A stretch of DNA of 5,024 bases, taken from the NCBI GenBank assembly GCA_937927335.1, contig CALBDU010000063.1, positions 1-5,024 on the forward strand, given 5' to 3'. Source of the DNA: an uncultured Clostridium sp. Its GTDB lineage: Bacteria; Bacillota; Clostridia; Clostridiales; Clostridiaceae. Numbering within the stretch: position 1 is the stretch's first letter; each line of letters starts with the position of its first letter. Shown here one piece after another: positions 1-5,024 of this stretch. The translations under genes were made by a program, and so were the position numbers. The notes beneath the pieces are model-generated. The model was given only the letters and a program-made list of their open reading frames with translations, ran no database searches and had not been told where the DNA came from.

Positions 1-80
1 CAGGAGCCGCCACTGTAATACTTGCTATGGGTGCAGGTAAAAAGGCTGCCAAAGCCATTGATGAATATCTTAACAATTAG
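1..80 (+). CDS. gltA: Glutamate synthase (NADPH) small subunit-type protein, C-terminal end only
   Basis: Only the last 25 residues and the TAG stop (78-80) are in the window; the reading frame starts at base 3. The visible peptide includes GAATVILAMGAGKKAAKAID and ends in EYLNN. This matches my memory of the C-terminus of the FAD/NADPH-binding glutamate synthase small chain, where a Gly/Ala-rich helix of the nucleotide-binding fold precedes a final amphipathic helix. In clostridia this protein is often called GltA. It passes electrons from NADPH to glutamate synthesis, or acts in a ferredoxin-NADP reductase-like complex (NfnB/SudB relatives). Those relatives share this tail, so the exact member cannot be decided from 25 residues. 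The gene is followed at once by a strong hairpin, so it is probably the last gene of its operon. Confidence 0.68.
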   Translation, partial: GAATVILAMGAGKKAAKAIDEYLNN

Positions 81-84
81 ATAA

Positions 85-112
85 AAGCTGTATCCGGTGC
101 CGGATACAGCTT
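85..112. terminator. Bidirectional intrinsic terminator between convergent genes
   Basis: AAGCTGTATCCGG (85-97) is exactly complementary to CCGGATACAGCTT (100-112). The innermost G-C pair probably opens, giving a stem of about 12 bp with a GTGC loop. On the plus strand the stem begins 4 bases after the stop codon at 78-80 and is followed by a T-rich but interrupted tail (TTCAATTATTTTACTT). On the minus strand it begins 3 bases after the stop of the 172-aa gene and runs into TTTTAT. Its position between two convergent stop codons fits one shared terminator for both directions. The T-tracts are short, so efficiency may differ by direction. Confidence 0.85.
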
Positions 113-115
113 CAA

Positions 116-634
116 TTATTTTACTTCGCCTAATTTTTCCTCTATGTATTTATCTAAGGCACATTCCCCAACTTTAAGGTTACCCTCAAAATCAGGCATA
201 ATCCTGAAGAAGTTTATAATTAACTTGTTATCCTTAATTATGTATTCTTCCAGAGTCAGCGGTGAAAATACAACCTCGACCTCTTCGTAACCAACCTTGT
301 CCTTTAATGATTCCAGAAGATGGTCCAGATTAAGCTTTTTTAAAGGCTGAATAATGCTGTTTGTGTAGGAGAGATCCTCCATCATCCACATATTGTTGTT
401 CCAGAACTTGCTTTCCTTTTTAATCTTTGATTGGAAAGGCTCCCTGTTTGTAATTGCGCTTAACACCCTTCTTACTGATTCTGCGTTAAACTCGCTGTCA
501 TAGGCAAGAGCTAGTCCTGGCATGGCAGTAACATCATTTAGATACTTTTCTGATACCTTTTCTTTTTCGCTGGTAGCCTGCCAGTAATAAAGCATGGCCT
601 CCATCAGTTCCATGTTAACCTTAATTCTTTGCAT
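116..634 (-). CDS. Conserved-looking soluble protein of unknown function (172 aa)
   Basis: This is the last gene of the three-gene minus-strand operon, 29 bases after the TSUP permease stop and just before the terminator at 85-112. I chose ATG 634 over the in-frame ATG at 652. AGAGGGG lies 8 bases upstream of 634 and falls inside the longer reading frame, while the 652 start has no such site. The product is acidic, rich in Glu, Asp, Asn and Met, with no signal peptide or membrane segment, so it should be cytoplasmic. An N-terminal helical part (about residues 1-70) ends in a conserved-looking NAESVRRVLSAITNREPF stretch. Then come WNNNMWMMEDL (about residues 78-88), a second helical part, and a mixed strand/helix C-terminus. 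From memory it may belong to the uncharacterised 'TDE2712 family', but I cannot confirm that. No catalytic motif is recognised and no function is assigned. Confidence 0.85.
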   Translation of the reverse strand: MQRIKVNMELMEAMLYYWQATSEKEKVSEKYLNDVTAMPGLALAYDSEFNAESVRRVLSAITNREPFQSKIKKESKFWNNNMWMMEDLSYTNSIIQPLKKLNLDHLLESLKDKVGYEEVEVVFSPLTLEEYIIKDNKLIINFFRIMPDFEGNLKVGECALDKYIEEKLGEVK

Positions 635-640
635 AAAAAA

Positions 641-650
641 TACCCCTCTC
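641..650 (-). promoter_or_regulatory. Ribosome binding site that sets the start of the 172-aa gene
   Basis: Read on the minus strand this is GAGAGGGGTA. The purine core ends 8 bases before ATG 634. It lies between the two possible in-frame ATGs (652 and 634), so it can serve only the inner one. This removes six residues (MRGVFF) from the longer version. Confidence 0.7.
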
Positions 651-663
651 ATAAAATATTCTT

Positions 664-1419
664 TTACTTAAATATTATACCATATAACATTTTAACTGCC
701 ACCAAAAGTGACATGGTTACAAAAATAGGCTTCATAAGCCTGGCCCCTTTTTTAAGAGCAAGACTGGTACCGAAGCGGGCTCCCAGTATCATTGAAATTG
801 CAACCGGCACCCCAATCATATAATTTATTTGAAAATTAAATGCAAATATAATGAGAGACATTACATTGCTTAAAAAGTTCAGTACCTTGGAATTACCACC
901 AGCTCTGACAAAATCAAAACCATAGATGCTTATCATTCCAAATATCAGGAAGGAACCTGCTCCGGGACCGAAAAAGCCGTCATAAAAGCCCAGGCCGAAA
1001 GCAAGAAAAATTCCAAGGATCACATTTTTTTTATTTAAACCCTTGAAGTTATCCTCCATGCCAACAGTTTTGAAAAAAAGGCTGTATAAAGCTACTCCAA
1101 CCAGCATTATAAGTACAATAGTGCTTAGAAAATCAGCCTTAAGAACAAGAACGGCTGATACACCGCAAAATGCTCCTATAAGGGTAAAGGGCGCAAGCAG
1201 CTTCAGCAGCTTAAAATCCACCTTGCTGGACTGCGCAAATTTTACAGAGCTGGTAAGGGACGCACAGGAGGAAGCAAACTTGTTGGTTCCAAGGGCAATG
1301 TGGGGCGGCATTCCTGCCATAAGGTAAGCAGGCACAGTGATTATTCCGCCGCCCCCGGCAATGGAATCCACCAGGGCTCCAAGAAAGCCCGCAGTACATA
1401 AAAATATCATAGTAAGCAT
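664..1419 (-). CDS. TauE/SafE (TSUP) family permease, YfcA-like
   Basis: This 251-aa polytopic inner-membrane protein belongs to the TSUP family (formerly DUF81). Members move small anions, best known for sulfite and organosulfur acids, though the substrates of most are unknown. The two halves carry the family's repeated signature. In the first half these are AGGGGIITVP (residues 21-30), a Met-Pro-Pro turn and ALGTNKFASS (42-51). In the second half these are GFYDGFFGPGAGSF (144-157) and NSKVLNFLSNV (176-186). The GFYDGFFGPG form is the one I associate with E. coli YfcA-type proteins. I estimate 7-8 membrane segments, and the length is normal for the family. The start is ATG 1419: AGGTG, which overlaps the upstream stop codon, lies 5 bases before it, and the alternative ATG at residue 4 is too far from it. 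The gene begins 8 bases after the LTA synthase stop, so the two are surely cotranscribed. Substrate is unassigned. Confidence 0.93.
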   Translation of the reverse strand: MLTMIFLCTAGFLGALVDSIAGGGGIITVPAYLMAGMPPHIALGTNKFASSCASLTSSVKFAQSSKVDFKLLKLLAPFTLIGAFCGVSAVLVLKADFLSTIVLIMLVGVALYSLFFKTVGMEDNFKGLNKKNVILGIFLAFGLGFYDGFFGPGAGSFLIFGMISIYGFDFVRAGGNSKVLNFLSNVMSLIIFAFNFQINYMIGVPVAISMILGARFGTSLALKKGARLMKPIFVTMSLLVAVKMLYGIIFK

Positions 1420-1427
1420 AGTAACAC

Positions 1428-3275
1428 CTAATTGCTTTCAAATTTCTTAAGTAAGTCATGTTTTAATATATTATCCGAATAACCAAGCTTATTGGCGGTA
1501 TCCTCCTTTTGGTCCTTAAGGACAGGAGTTTCATGTAGTATACTGCCGGTTTTAACATCATAATATGTGTTGTTTTGTGAATTGTAATATGCCTTGTCAT
1601 TAATGAAGGAGCCGTTTCTAAAAATCACATTTCCCGAACTGGAGTTAAGCAGATCCTTACCCATGAGACTTTTTACATTAAGTCCGTACAGGTTTGCCAA
1701 GGTTGGGTAAAGGTCCACCTGGCCTGAATATATACTGTTTATACCTTTAACGGACTGGTCAGGAAAGTGAATTATAAGAGGCACCTTCTGAAGCTTCATC
1801 CAGTTAAGGTCGGTCATATCAGCTATATTTTCAAAATCAGCCAGCTGTTTAAAAGAATCCCTGGGAATTGCATAATGGTCGCCGTATATAACCACCACGC
1901 TTTCCTTTAGAATACCTTTCTGATCCAGTTTTTCAAGGAACATGCCAAGCTGTTCATCTGTATAATGAATGGCTTTCAGGTAATTCCCAAGAAGGCTGCC
2001 ATCAAGGTTTCCAACATCAAAGCTGCCGTAATTTTTAACATCATCGTAGGGATAATGGCTGCTTAAGGTTATCATAAAATTAAAGTAGGGCTTCTTAAGA
2101 TTGTTTATCTTATCCAGGGACTGATTTAAGAAGGATTTGTCGCTTAAGCCCAGGCCAACAGTTTCATTTATATTATAATTATTTTCACTGTAAAAATTAT
2201 TGAATTGAAAATTTTTATACATTACATTCCTGTTCCAAAAGGTCTCCTTATAGCCATGCATGGCAGTTGTATCATAGCCTGCAGCCTTAAGCTCCTTTGG
2301 AAGGGAATTGAAGGTATTGCCTGCATACAGGAAATAAGCAGCTCCAGAGGATGCCGGGTAAAGCGAATTGTTTGATATAAATTCTGCATCAGAGGTCCCC
2401 CCTGCAGCAACCTGATAAAAATAATTGTCAAAGTAAAGGCTTTTGCCAATAAATTTATTTAAATTAGGAGTAACTTCAACTCCATTCACCTTGCTGTTTA
2501 TTGCAAACTGCTGCAAAGCCTCCACCTGAATCACTATAAGGTTTTTACCTTTGGCCATGCCGGTATAGCTGCTTGCACTTGGCTGGTTTGACTGCAAAAA
2601 GGTTTGAATCTGGGTTTCCGCCGTCTGGGATATGGGCACCCGTCTTGAAACAGCAGAACACAGGGTGTTGAAGGTATCAAGATAATGATAATTTATAGTT
2701 CCTAATTTTTGTACCACATAAACCCGGTTGTACATGGTGCTTAACAGCCTGGGCTGTTCAACAGACAGCTGATAAAATTTAAATCCGTTTATTGTGCAGC
2801 ATACAATAGCTAAAGCAGTACATGCAATAGCTTTCCACTTGAATTTGATATTAACTGGTTCAGTTTTAGGTATTAGATTCAACAGAGGATAAATTGTTAC
2901 AAGATCAATACCGTATAGCAGGTCCTTTACATGAAAAAGGCTGCCTACGCTGCTTTCCACAGCTCCAAGCATAATGCCATTTATCAGAACGGGAATTGAA
3001 ATTACATCCTTGAAATATCTGAAATATGTAATATCACCGATAATAAAAAGGGTGATTAAGAAATTGCAGAAATAGAGAAATCTTCTTCTGGTCTTAGCTT
3101 TCATAAGTATTGACAAAGCAATAATGATAACTATGGAGGAGATAACCTGAGGAAGAATGGCGCCATAGGAAAAGTACGTGGGCATCACCTGTCTGCCATA
3201 GCTTAAAACCTTAAAGAGAATTAAAACAAAAAATAATACTATATCTAAATAATTAAAAATAAACTTTTTTAGCAT
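1428..3275 (-). CDS. ltaS: LtaS-type lipoteichoic acid synthase / phosphoglycerol transferase (sulfatase fold)
   Basis: This membrane enzyme of 615 aa polymerises glycerol-phosphate, taken from phosphatidylglycerol, onto a glycolipid anchor outside the cell. Five hydrophobic segments lie at about residues 5-24, 37-57, 66-84, 117-135 and 148-164, followed by a linker and an extracellular alkaline-phosphatase/sulfatase-fold domain (about 240-560). All residues known for S. aureus LtaS have counterparts: metal-binding Glu252 (IQVEALQQF), nucleophile Thr294 (GGTSDAEF), Trp347 and Arg349 (FWNRNVMYK), His407 (TLSSHYPY), and Asp466-His467 (YGDHYAI). The C-terminal VIFRNGSFI strand is also typical. 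No CxPxR sulfatase motif is present, so it is not a sulfatase. I chose ATG 3275 over ATG 3299: GGAGG lies 5 bases upstream of 3275, and a perfect TATAAT at 3304-3309 would start RNA near 3297. It is the first gene of the operon. It could be one of several paralogues (LtaS, YfnI, YqgS or primase type), so the symbol is for the family. Confidence 0.93.
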   Translation of the reverse strand: MLKKFIFNYLDIVLFFVLILFKVLSYGRQVMPTYFSYGAILPQVISSIVIIIALSILMKAKTRRRFLYFCNFLITLFIIGDITYFRYFKDVISIPVLINGIMLGAVESSVGSLFHVKDLLYGIDLVTIYPLLNLIPKTEPVNIKFKWKAIACTALAIVCCTINGFKFYQLSVEQPRLLSTMYNRVYVVQKLGTINYHYLDTFNTLCSAVSRRVPISQTAETQIQTFLQSNQPSASSYTGMAKGKNLIVIQVEALQQFAINSKVNGVEVTPNLNKFIGKSLYFDNYFYQVAAGGTSDAEFISNNSLYPASSGAAYFLYAGNTFNSLPKELKAAGYDTTAMHGYKETFWNRNVMYKNFQFNNFYSENNYNINETVGLGLSDKSFLNQSLDKINNLKKPYFNFMITLSSHYPYDDVKNYGSFDVGNLDGSLLGNYLKAIHYTDEQLGMFLEKLDQKGILKESVVVIYGDHYAIPRDSFKQLADFENIADMTDLNWMKLQKVPLIIHFPDQSVKGINSIYSGQVDLYPTLANLYGLNVKSLMGKDLLNSSSGNVIFRNGSFINDKAYYNSQNNTYYDVKTGSILHETPVLKDQKEDTANKLGYSDNILKHDLLKKFESN

Positions 3276-3280
3276 GACTG

Positions 3281-3285
3281 CCTCC
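3281..3285 (-). promoter_or_regulatory. Ribosome binding site that sets the LTA synthase start
   Basis: The minus strand reads GGAGG, a full match to the anti-Shine-Dalgarno core, 5 bases before ATG 3275. It lies inside the coding frame of the longer alternative (ATG 3299), whose own upstream region is AT-rich with no purine core. The shorter protein therefore starts MLKKFIFNYLD, a short basic stretch running straight into the first membrane helix. Confidence 0.75.
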
Positions 3286-3303
3286 AATACTGTAATCATT
3301 AAA

Positions 3304-3309
3304 ATTATA
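3304..3309 (-). promoter_or_regulatory. Candidate -10 box of the LTA synthase operon promoter
   Basis: The minus strand reads TATAAT, a perfect sigma-A -10 match, about 29 bases before the chosen start codon. Transcription would begin near 3297, leaving a leader of about 22 bases that carries the GGAGG site. No good -35 hexamer lies 16-18 bases upstream (the 17-base position reads AAATAT), and there is no TGn extension. If this is the promoter, it may need an activator or be weak. In such AT-rich sequence a chance match is possible. Confidence 0.45.
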
Positions 3310-3317
3310 GTGAGTAA

Positions 3318-3346
3318 ATGTGAAAAATATTTAAATAATATGTGAA
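3318..3346. repeat. Pair of direct ATGTGAA repeats in the divergent promoter region
   Basis: ATGTGAA occurs at 3318-3324 and again at 3340-3346, 22 bases apart start to start, close to two helical turns. A related GTGA lies at 3310-3313 and a GTGTTA at 3351-3356. They lie upstream of the candidate -10 box of the minus-strand operon, where an activator could bind, and upstream of the plus-strand promoter. No known regulator motif is recognised. The repeats are short and could be chance in AT-rich DNA. Confidence 0.3.
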
Positions 3347-3366
3347 TAAAGTGTTACAATATTTAC

Positions 3367-3396
3367 TTGAAGAGAATAATATTGCATAATTAGTAT
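3367..3396 (+). promoter_or_regulatory. Candidate promoter for the RDD protein / rRNA methyltransferase pair
   Basis: TTGAAG (3367-3372) matches the -35 consensus at four of six bases, and TAGTAT (3391-3396) matches the -10 at four of six, with an 18-base spacer. RNA would begin near 3403, about 24 bases before ATG 3427, with GGAGG at 3415-3419 in the leader. An alternative pair, TTACAA (3354-3359) and TAATAT (3377-3382) with a 17-base spacer, is about equally weak. The placement is an estimate. Confidence 0.35.
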
Positions 3397-3426
3397 ATCA
3401 CATATAAAAAACATGGAGGAATTCAA

Positions 3427-3717
3427 ATGTCTCAAAAAAAGACGAAAATCAAAGGGCCAGTGACTTTTTTGACTGCATTTAAGGCAAATGCAATAGATAT
3501 GCTTATAATCCTGGCTATATCAGTAACGATTCTCCTGGTTGGTGACCTGCTTTTAAGGGTGCTGCTGGGAATGTTTGTAGCGGATATGATAAGTATGCTC
3601 TTAATATTGATAATTATAGTATCTGTAGTTTATAATACAGTAATGCAGTCCTCAAGGAAGACCAGCACCTTTGGTCAGAGGATAGCGGAAATTTATATAA
3701 AAAACAAAGAAGAATAG
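3427..3717 (+). CDS. Small RDD-like membrane protein (96 aa)
   Basis: A basic N-terminus (MSQKKTKIKG) is followed by two hydrophobic segments, at about residues 22-48 and 52-71, and a short basic cytoplasmic tail. FKANAIDMLI (18-27) resembles the 'RxxAxxID' start of the RDD domain, with Lys in place of the first Arg and the Asp kept. STFGQRIAEIYI (80-91) resembles the family's closing 'TLGKRxxGLRV' motif. Full RDD domains are usually larger, about 130-150 aa with three helices, so this is a compact or divergent member with a shortened middle. The family's role is poorly defined; some members have been linked to ion transport, but nothing here fixes a function. GGAGG at 3415-3419 lies 7 bases before ATG 3427. 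The stop is only 15 bases before the methyltransferase start, in the same reading frame, so the two genes are probably cotranscribed. Confidence 0.85.
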   Translation: MSQKKTKIKGPVTFLTAFKANAIDMLIILAISVTILLVGDLLLRVLLGMFVADMISMLLILIIIVSVVYNTVMQSSRKTSTFGQRIAEIYIKNKEE

Positions 3718-3719
3718 AA

Positions 3720-3725
3720 TGGAGA
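3720..3725 (+). promoter_or_regulatory. Ribosome binding site for the TTG-started methyltransferase gene
   Basis: TGGAGA lies 7 bases before TTG 3733 and just after the TAG (3715-3717) of the upstream gene. That TAG is in frame with the methyltransferase, and only five codons (AAT GGA GAA TTA CAG) separate it from the TTG. TTG is therefore the only credible start codon in reach, and this site confirms it. Confidence 0.75.
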
Positions 3726-3732
3726 ATTACAG

Positions 3733-5024
3733 TTGAAAAAAGGAAATGAATACGAATTTAAAATAGAAAAAACCAAGTTCCCAGGCTTTGGAGTTGCTGA
3801 TTACGAAGGAAAAAAGGTTAAAATCAAAAATGCTTTCCCCGGACAAAAAGTTTTGGCCAGGGTTACAAAAAAGAAGGGTGACAATATTGAAGCCAAGGTT
3901 TTAGAAATACTTGAAGCTGCAGACTATGAAGTTTTACCTGCATGTCCACATTTTAGTGACTGCGGTGGATGTGTTTCCCAGAATTTAACCTATGAAAAAC
4001 AGCTGGAATTTAAGAAGGATCAAGTACTGGAGCTGTTTAAAAATGCAGGCATTGAGGGCTTTGAATTTTTAGGAATCCAGGGAAGCCCGGAGGAATATGA
4101 ATACAGGAACAAAATGGAGTTTACCTTTGGGGATTTTAGAAAAGGCGGAGACCTCACCCTTGGAATGCACGTAAAGGGTATGAGCTTTGGCATTTTAAAT
4201 ACTGAGTGCTGCCAGATCGTGGATGAGGATTTCAGAATAATCGTGGATACTGCAGTGAGATATTTCAGGGAAAAGCAGCTTTCTCATTATAAGATAATGA
4301 AAAGGGAAGGCTTTTTGAGGAACCTTGTTATAAGGAAGGGCAAAAATACTGGCGAAATATTAATTAATATATTCACCACCTCCCAGATTGAATTTGATTT
4401 TACAGAGCTGGCAGAAATTTTAAAGGCACTGCCATATAAGGGAACCTTGACAGGCATACTTCATTCTGTAAACGACAGCCTGTCTGATGTGGTGCAGGCC
4501 GACAAAGTGGAAATACTTTATGGAAGGGGTTATATTACTGAAAGGCTTTTTGACCTTAATTTCATAATAAAGCCTGAATCCTTCTTCCAGACCAACTCTA
4601 AAGGAGCTGAAAGGCTCTACGGCATGGTCCGAGATTTCCTGGGAAATGTGAATTCCAAGGTGGTATTTGACCTTTACTGCGGCACAGGCACCATAGGCCA
4701 GATTGTAGCCCCTAAGGCAAAACAGGTTGTAGGCATAGAGCTTATCGAGGAGGCCGTGAAATCCGCAAATGAAAACGCAAAGCTTAATGGACTAAACAAC
4801 TGTAAATTTATTGCAGGCGATATTGCCGAGGTAATAAAGGACGTAAAGGAAAATCCAGACGTAATAATTCTGGACCCTCCAAGGCCTGGAGTACATCCTA
4901 AGGCGTTGGATTATGTAATTAAATTTGATGCAAAGGATATAATATATGTTTCCTGTAACCCTAAAACACTGGTAGAGGATTTGAAGGTACTTGTTCAAAA
5001 CGGCTACCAGGTGAAAAAGGTGGA
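3733..5024 (+). CDS. rlmD: 23S rRNA (uracil-5-)-methyltransferase, RlmD/RumA family, 3' end outside the window
   Basis: The open frame gives 430 residues with no stop before the right edge. This family makes 5-methyluridine in rRNA (or tRNA) from S-adenosylmethionine. An N-terminal TRAM-like RNA-binding domain spans about residues 1-60. Cys71, Cys77, Cys80 (C-x5-C-x2-C) and Cys159 or Cys160 form the expected [4Fe-4S] site. The SAM-binding fold shows FDLYCGTGTIG (from 312) and GIE with acidic Glu336. ILDPPRPG (Asp381) is followed by catalytic Cys408 in YVSCNPKTL, the nucleophile that attacks uracil C6. The final histidine/glutamate motif (typically DMFPxTxHVE) must lie just beyond the window, since family members are about 450-460 aa. 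The start is TTG 3733; the first in-frame Met is residue 128, after the first three cluster cysteines. Firmicutes often have two paralogues (RlmCD type), so the exact target uridine is not known. Confidence 0.94.
   Translation, partial: MKKGNEYEFKIEKTKFPGFGVADYEGKKVKIKNAFPGQKVLARVTKKKGDNIEAKVLEILEAADYEVLPACPHFSDCGGCVSQNLTYEKQLEFKKDQVLELFKNAGIEGFEFLGIQGSPEEYEYRNKMEFTFGDFRKGGDLTLGMHVKGMSFGILNTECCQIVDEDFRIIVDTAVRYFREKQLSHYKIMKREGFLRNLVIRKGKNTGEILINIFTTSQIEFDFTELAEILKALPYKGTLTGILHSVNDSLSDVVQADKVEILYGRGYITERLFDLNFIIKPESFFQTNSKGAERLYGMVRDFLGNVNSKVVFDLYCGTGTIGQIVAPKAKQVVGIELIEEAVKSANENAKLNGLNNCKFIAGDIAEVIKDVKENPDVIILDPPRPGVHPKALDYVIKFDAKDIIYVSCNPKTLVEDLKVLVQNGYQVKKV

Noticed and set aside
629..823. 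Plus-strand open frame of 64 codons
   Set aside because: It lies opposite the TSUP gene and its upstream gap, has no family resemblance, and runs against a well-supported membrane protein.
1043..1327. Plus-strand open frame of 94 codons
   Set aside because: It is antisense to the TSUP gene. Its translation is basic and low in recognisable structure, and the TSUP signatures are on the other strand.
1211..1459. Minus-strand open frame of 82 codons, rich in Cys and Trp
   Set aside because: It is an out-of-frame shadow of the TSUP gene and the end of the LTA synthase gene, with unlikely composition and no ribosome binding site of note.
2222..2449. Minus-strand open frame of 75 codons
   Set aside because: It lies wholly inside the LTA synthase gene in another frame, over the nucleophile region, which is clearly coding in the LTA synthase frame.
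1428..3275. Arylsulfatase feeding a sulfite/sulfate exporter
   Set aside because: The sulfatase-fold domain lacks the CxPxR motif needed for formylglycine and has the Thr nucleophile in GGTSDAEF plus five N-terminal membrane helices, which mark an LTA synthase.
4792..4998. Minus-strand open frame of 68 codons
   Set aside because: It is antisense to the SAM-binding and catalytic part of the rRNA methyltransferase. Its Tyr-rich translation is an artefact of AT-rich coding sequence.
1..5024. Search for a mobile element, CRISPR array, toxin-antitoxin pair, phage gene or tRNA
   Set aside because: No spaced direct repeats, terminal inverted repeats, transposase or integrase motifs, or cloverleaf sequences were seen. 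Nearly all the sequence is accounted for by six ordinary genes.

Overview
The window looks like chromosomal DNA from a low-GC Gram-positive of the Clostridium type. It is AT-rich, uses many AGA/AGG/ATA codons, has strong GGAGG-like ribosome binding sites, and one gene starts with TTG. All recognised proteins are typical of Firmicutes. This is inferred from composition and protein families; no rRNA or other direct taxonomic marker is present.

Layout, left to right. (1) Bases 1-80 hold the last codons of a plus-strand gene, most likely the NADPH-dependent glutamate synthase small subunit or its homotetrameric clostridial form. (2) A near-perfect GC-rich hairpin at 85-112 sits between two convergent genes and probably terminates both. 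(3) Bases 116-3275 are a minus-strand operon of three genes. In transcription order they are an LtaS-type lipoteichoic acid synthase (615 aa, all expected catalytic residues present), a TauE/SafE (TSUP) permease of the YfcA-like type (251 aa), and a soluble 172-aa protein of unknown function. The gaps are 8 and 29 bases, with no terminator between genes. (4) Bases 3276-3426 are a divergent AT-rich promoter region. (5) From 3427 a plus-strand pair begins: a 96-aa two-helix RDD-like membrane protein, then an RlmD/RumA-type 23S rRNA uracil-5-methyltransferase. The methyltransferase starts at TTG 3733 and runs off the right edge, probably only a few tens of residues short.

Functionally the window holds the tail of a nitrogen-assimilation gene, an envelope operon (teichoic acid polymerisation plus an anion permease), and an RNA-modification transcription unit. 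I see no mobile element, CRISPR array, tRNA or rRNA gene, phage gene or clear defence system. The region reads as ordinary core chromosome. The least explained parts are the 172-aa protein at the end of the envelope operon, the link between an LTA synthase and a TSUP permease, and repeated ATGTGAA boxes in the divergent promoter. Three start codons were revised or set from ribosome-binding-site evidence: 634, 3275 and 3733.
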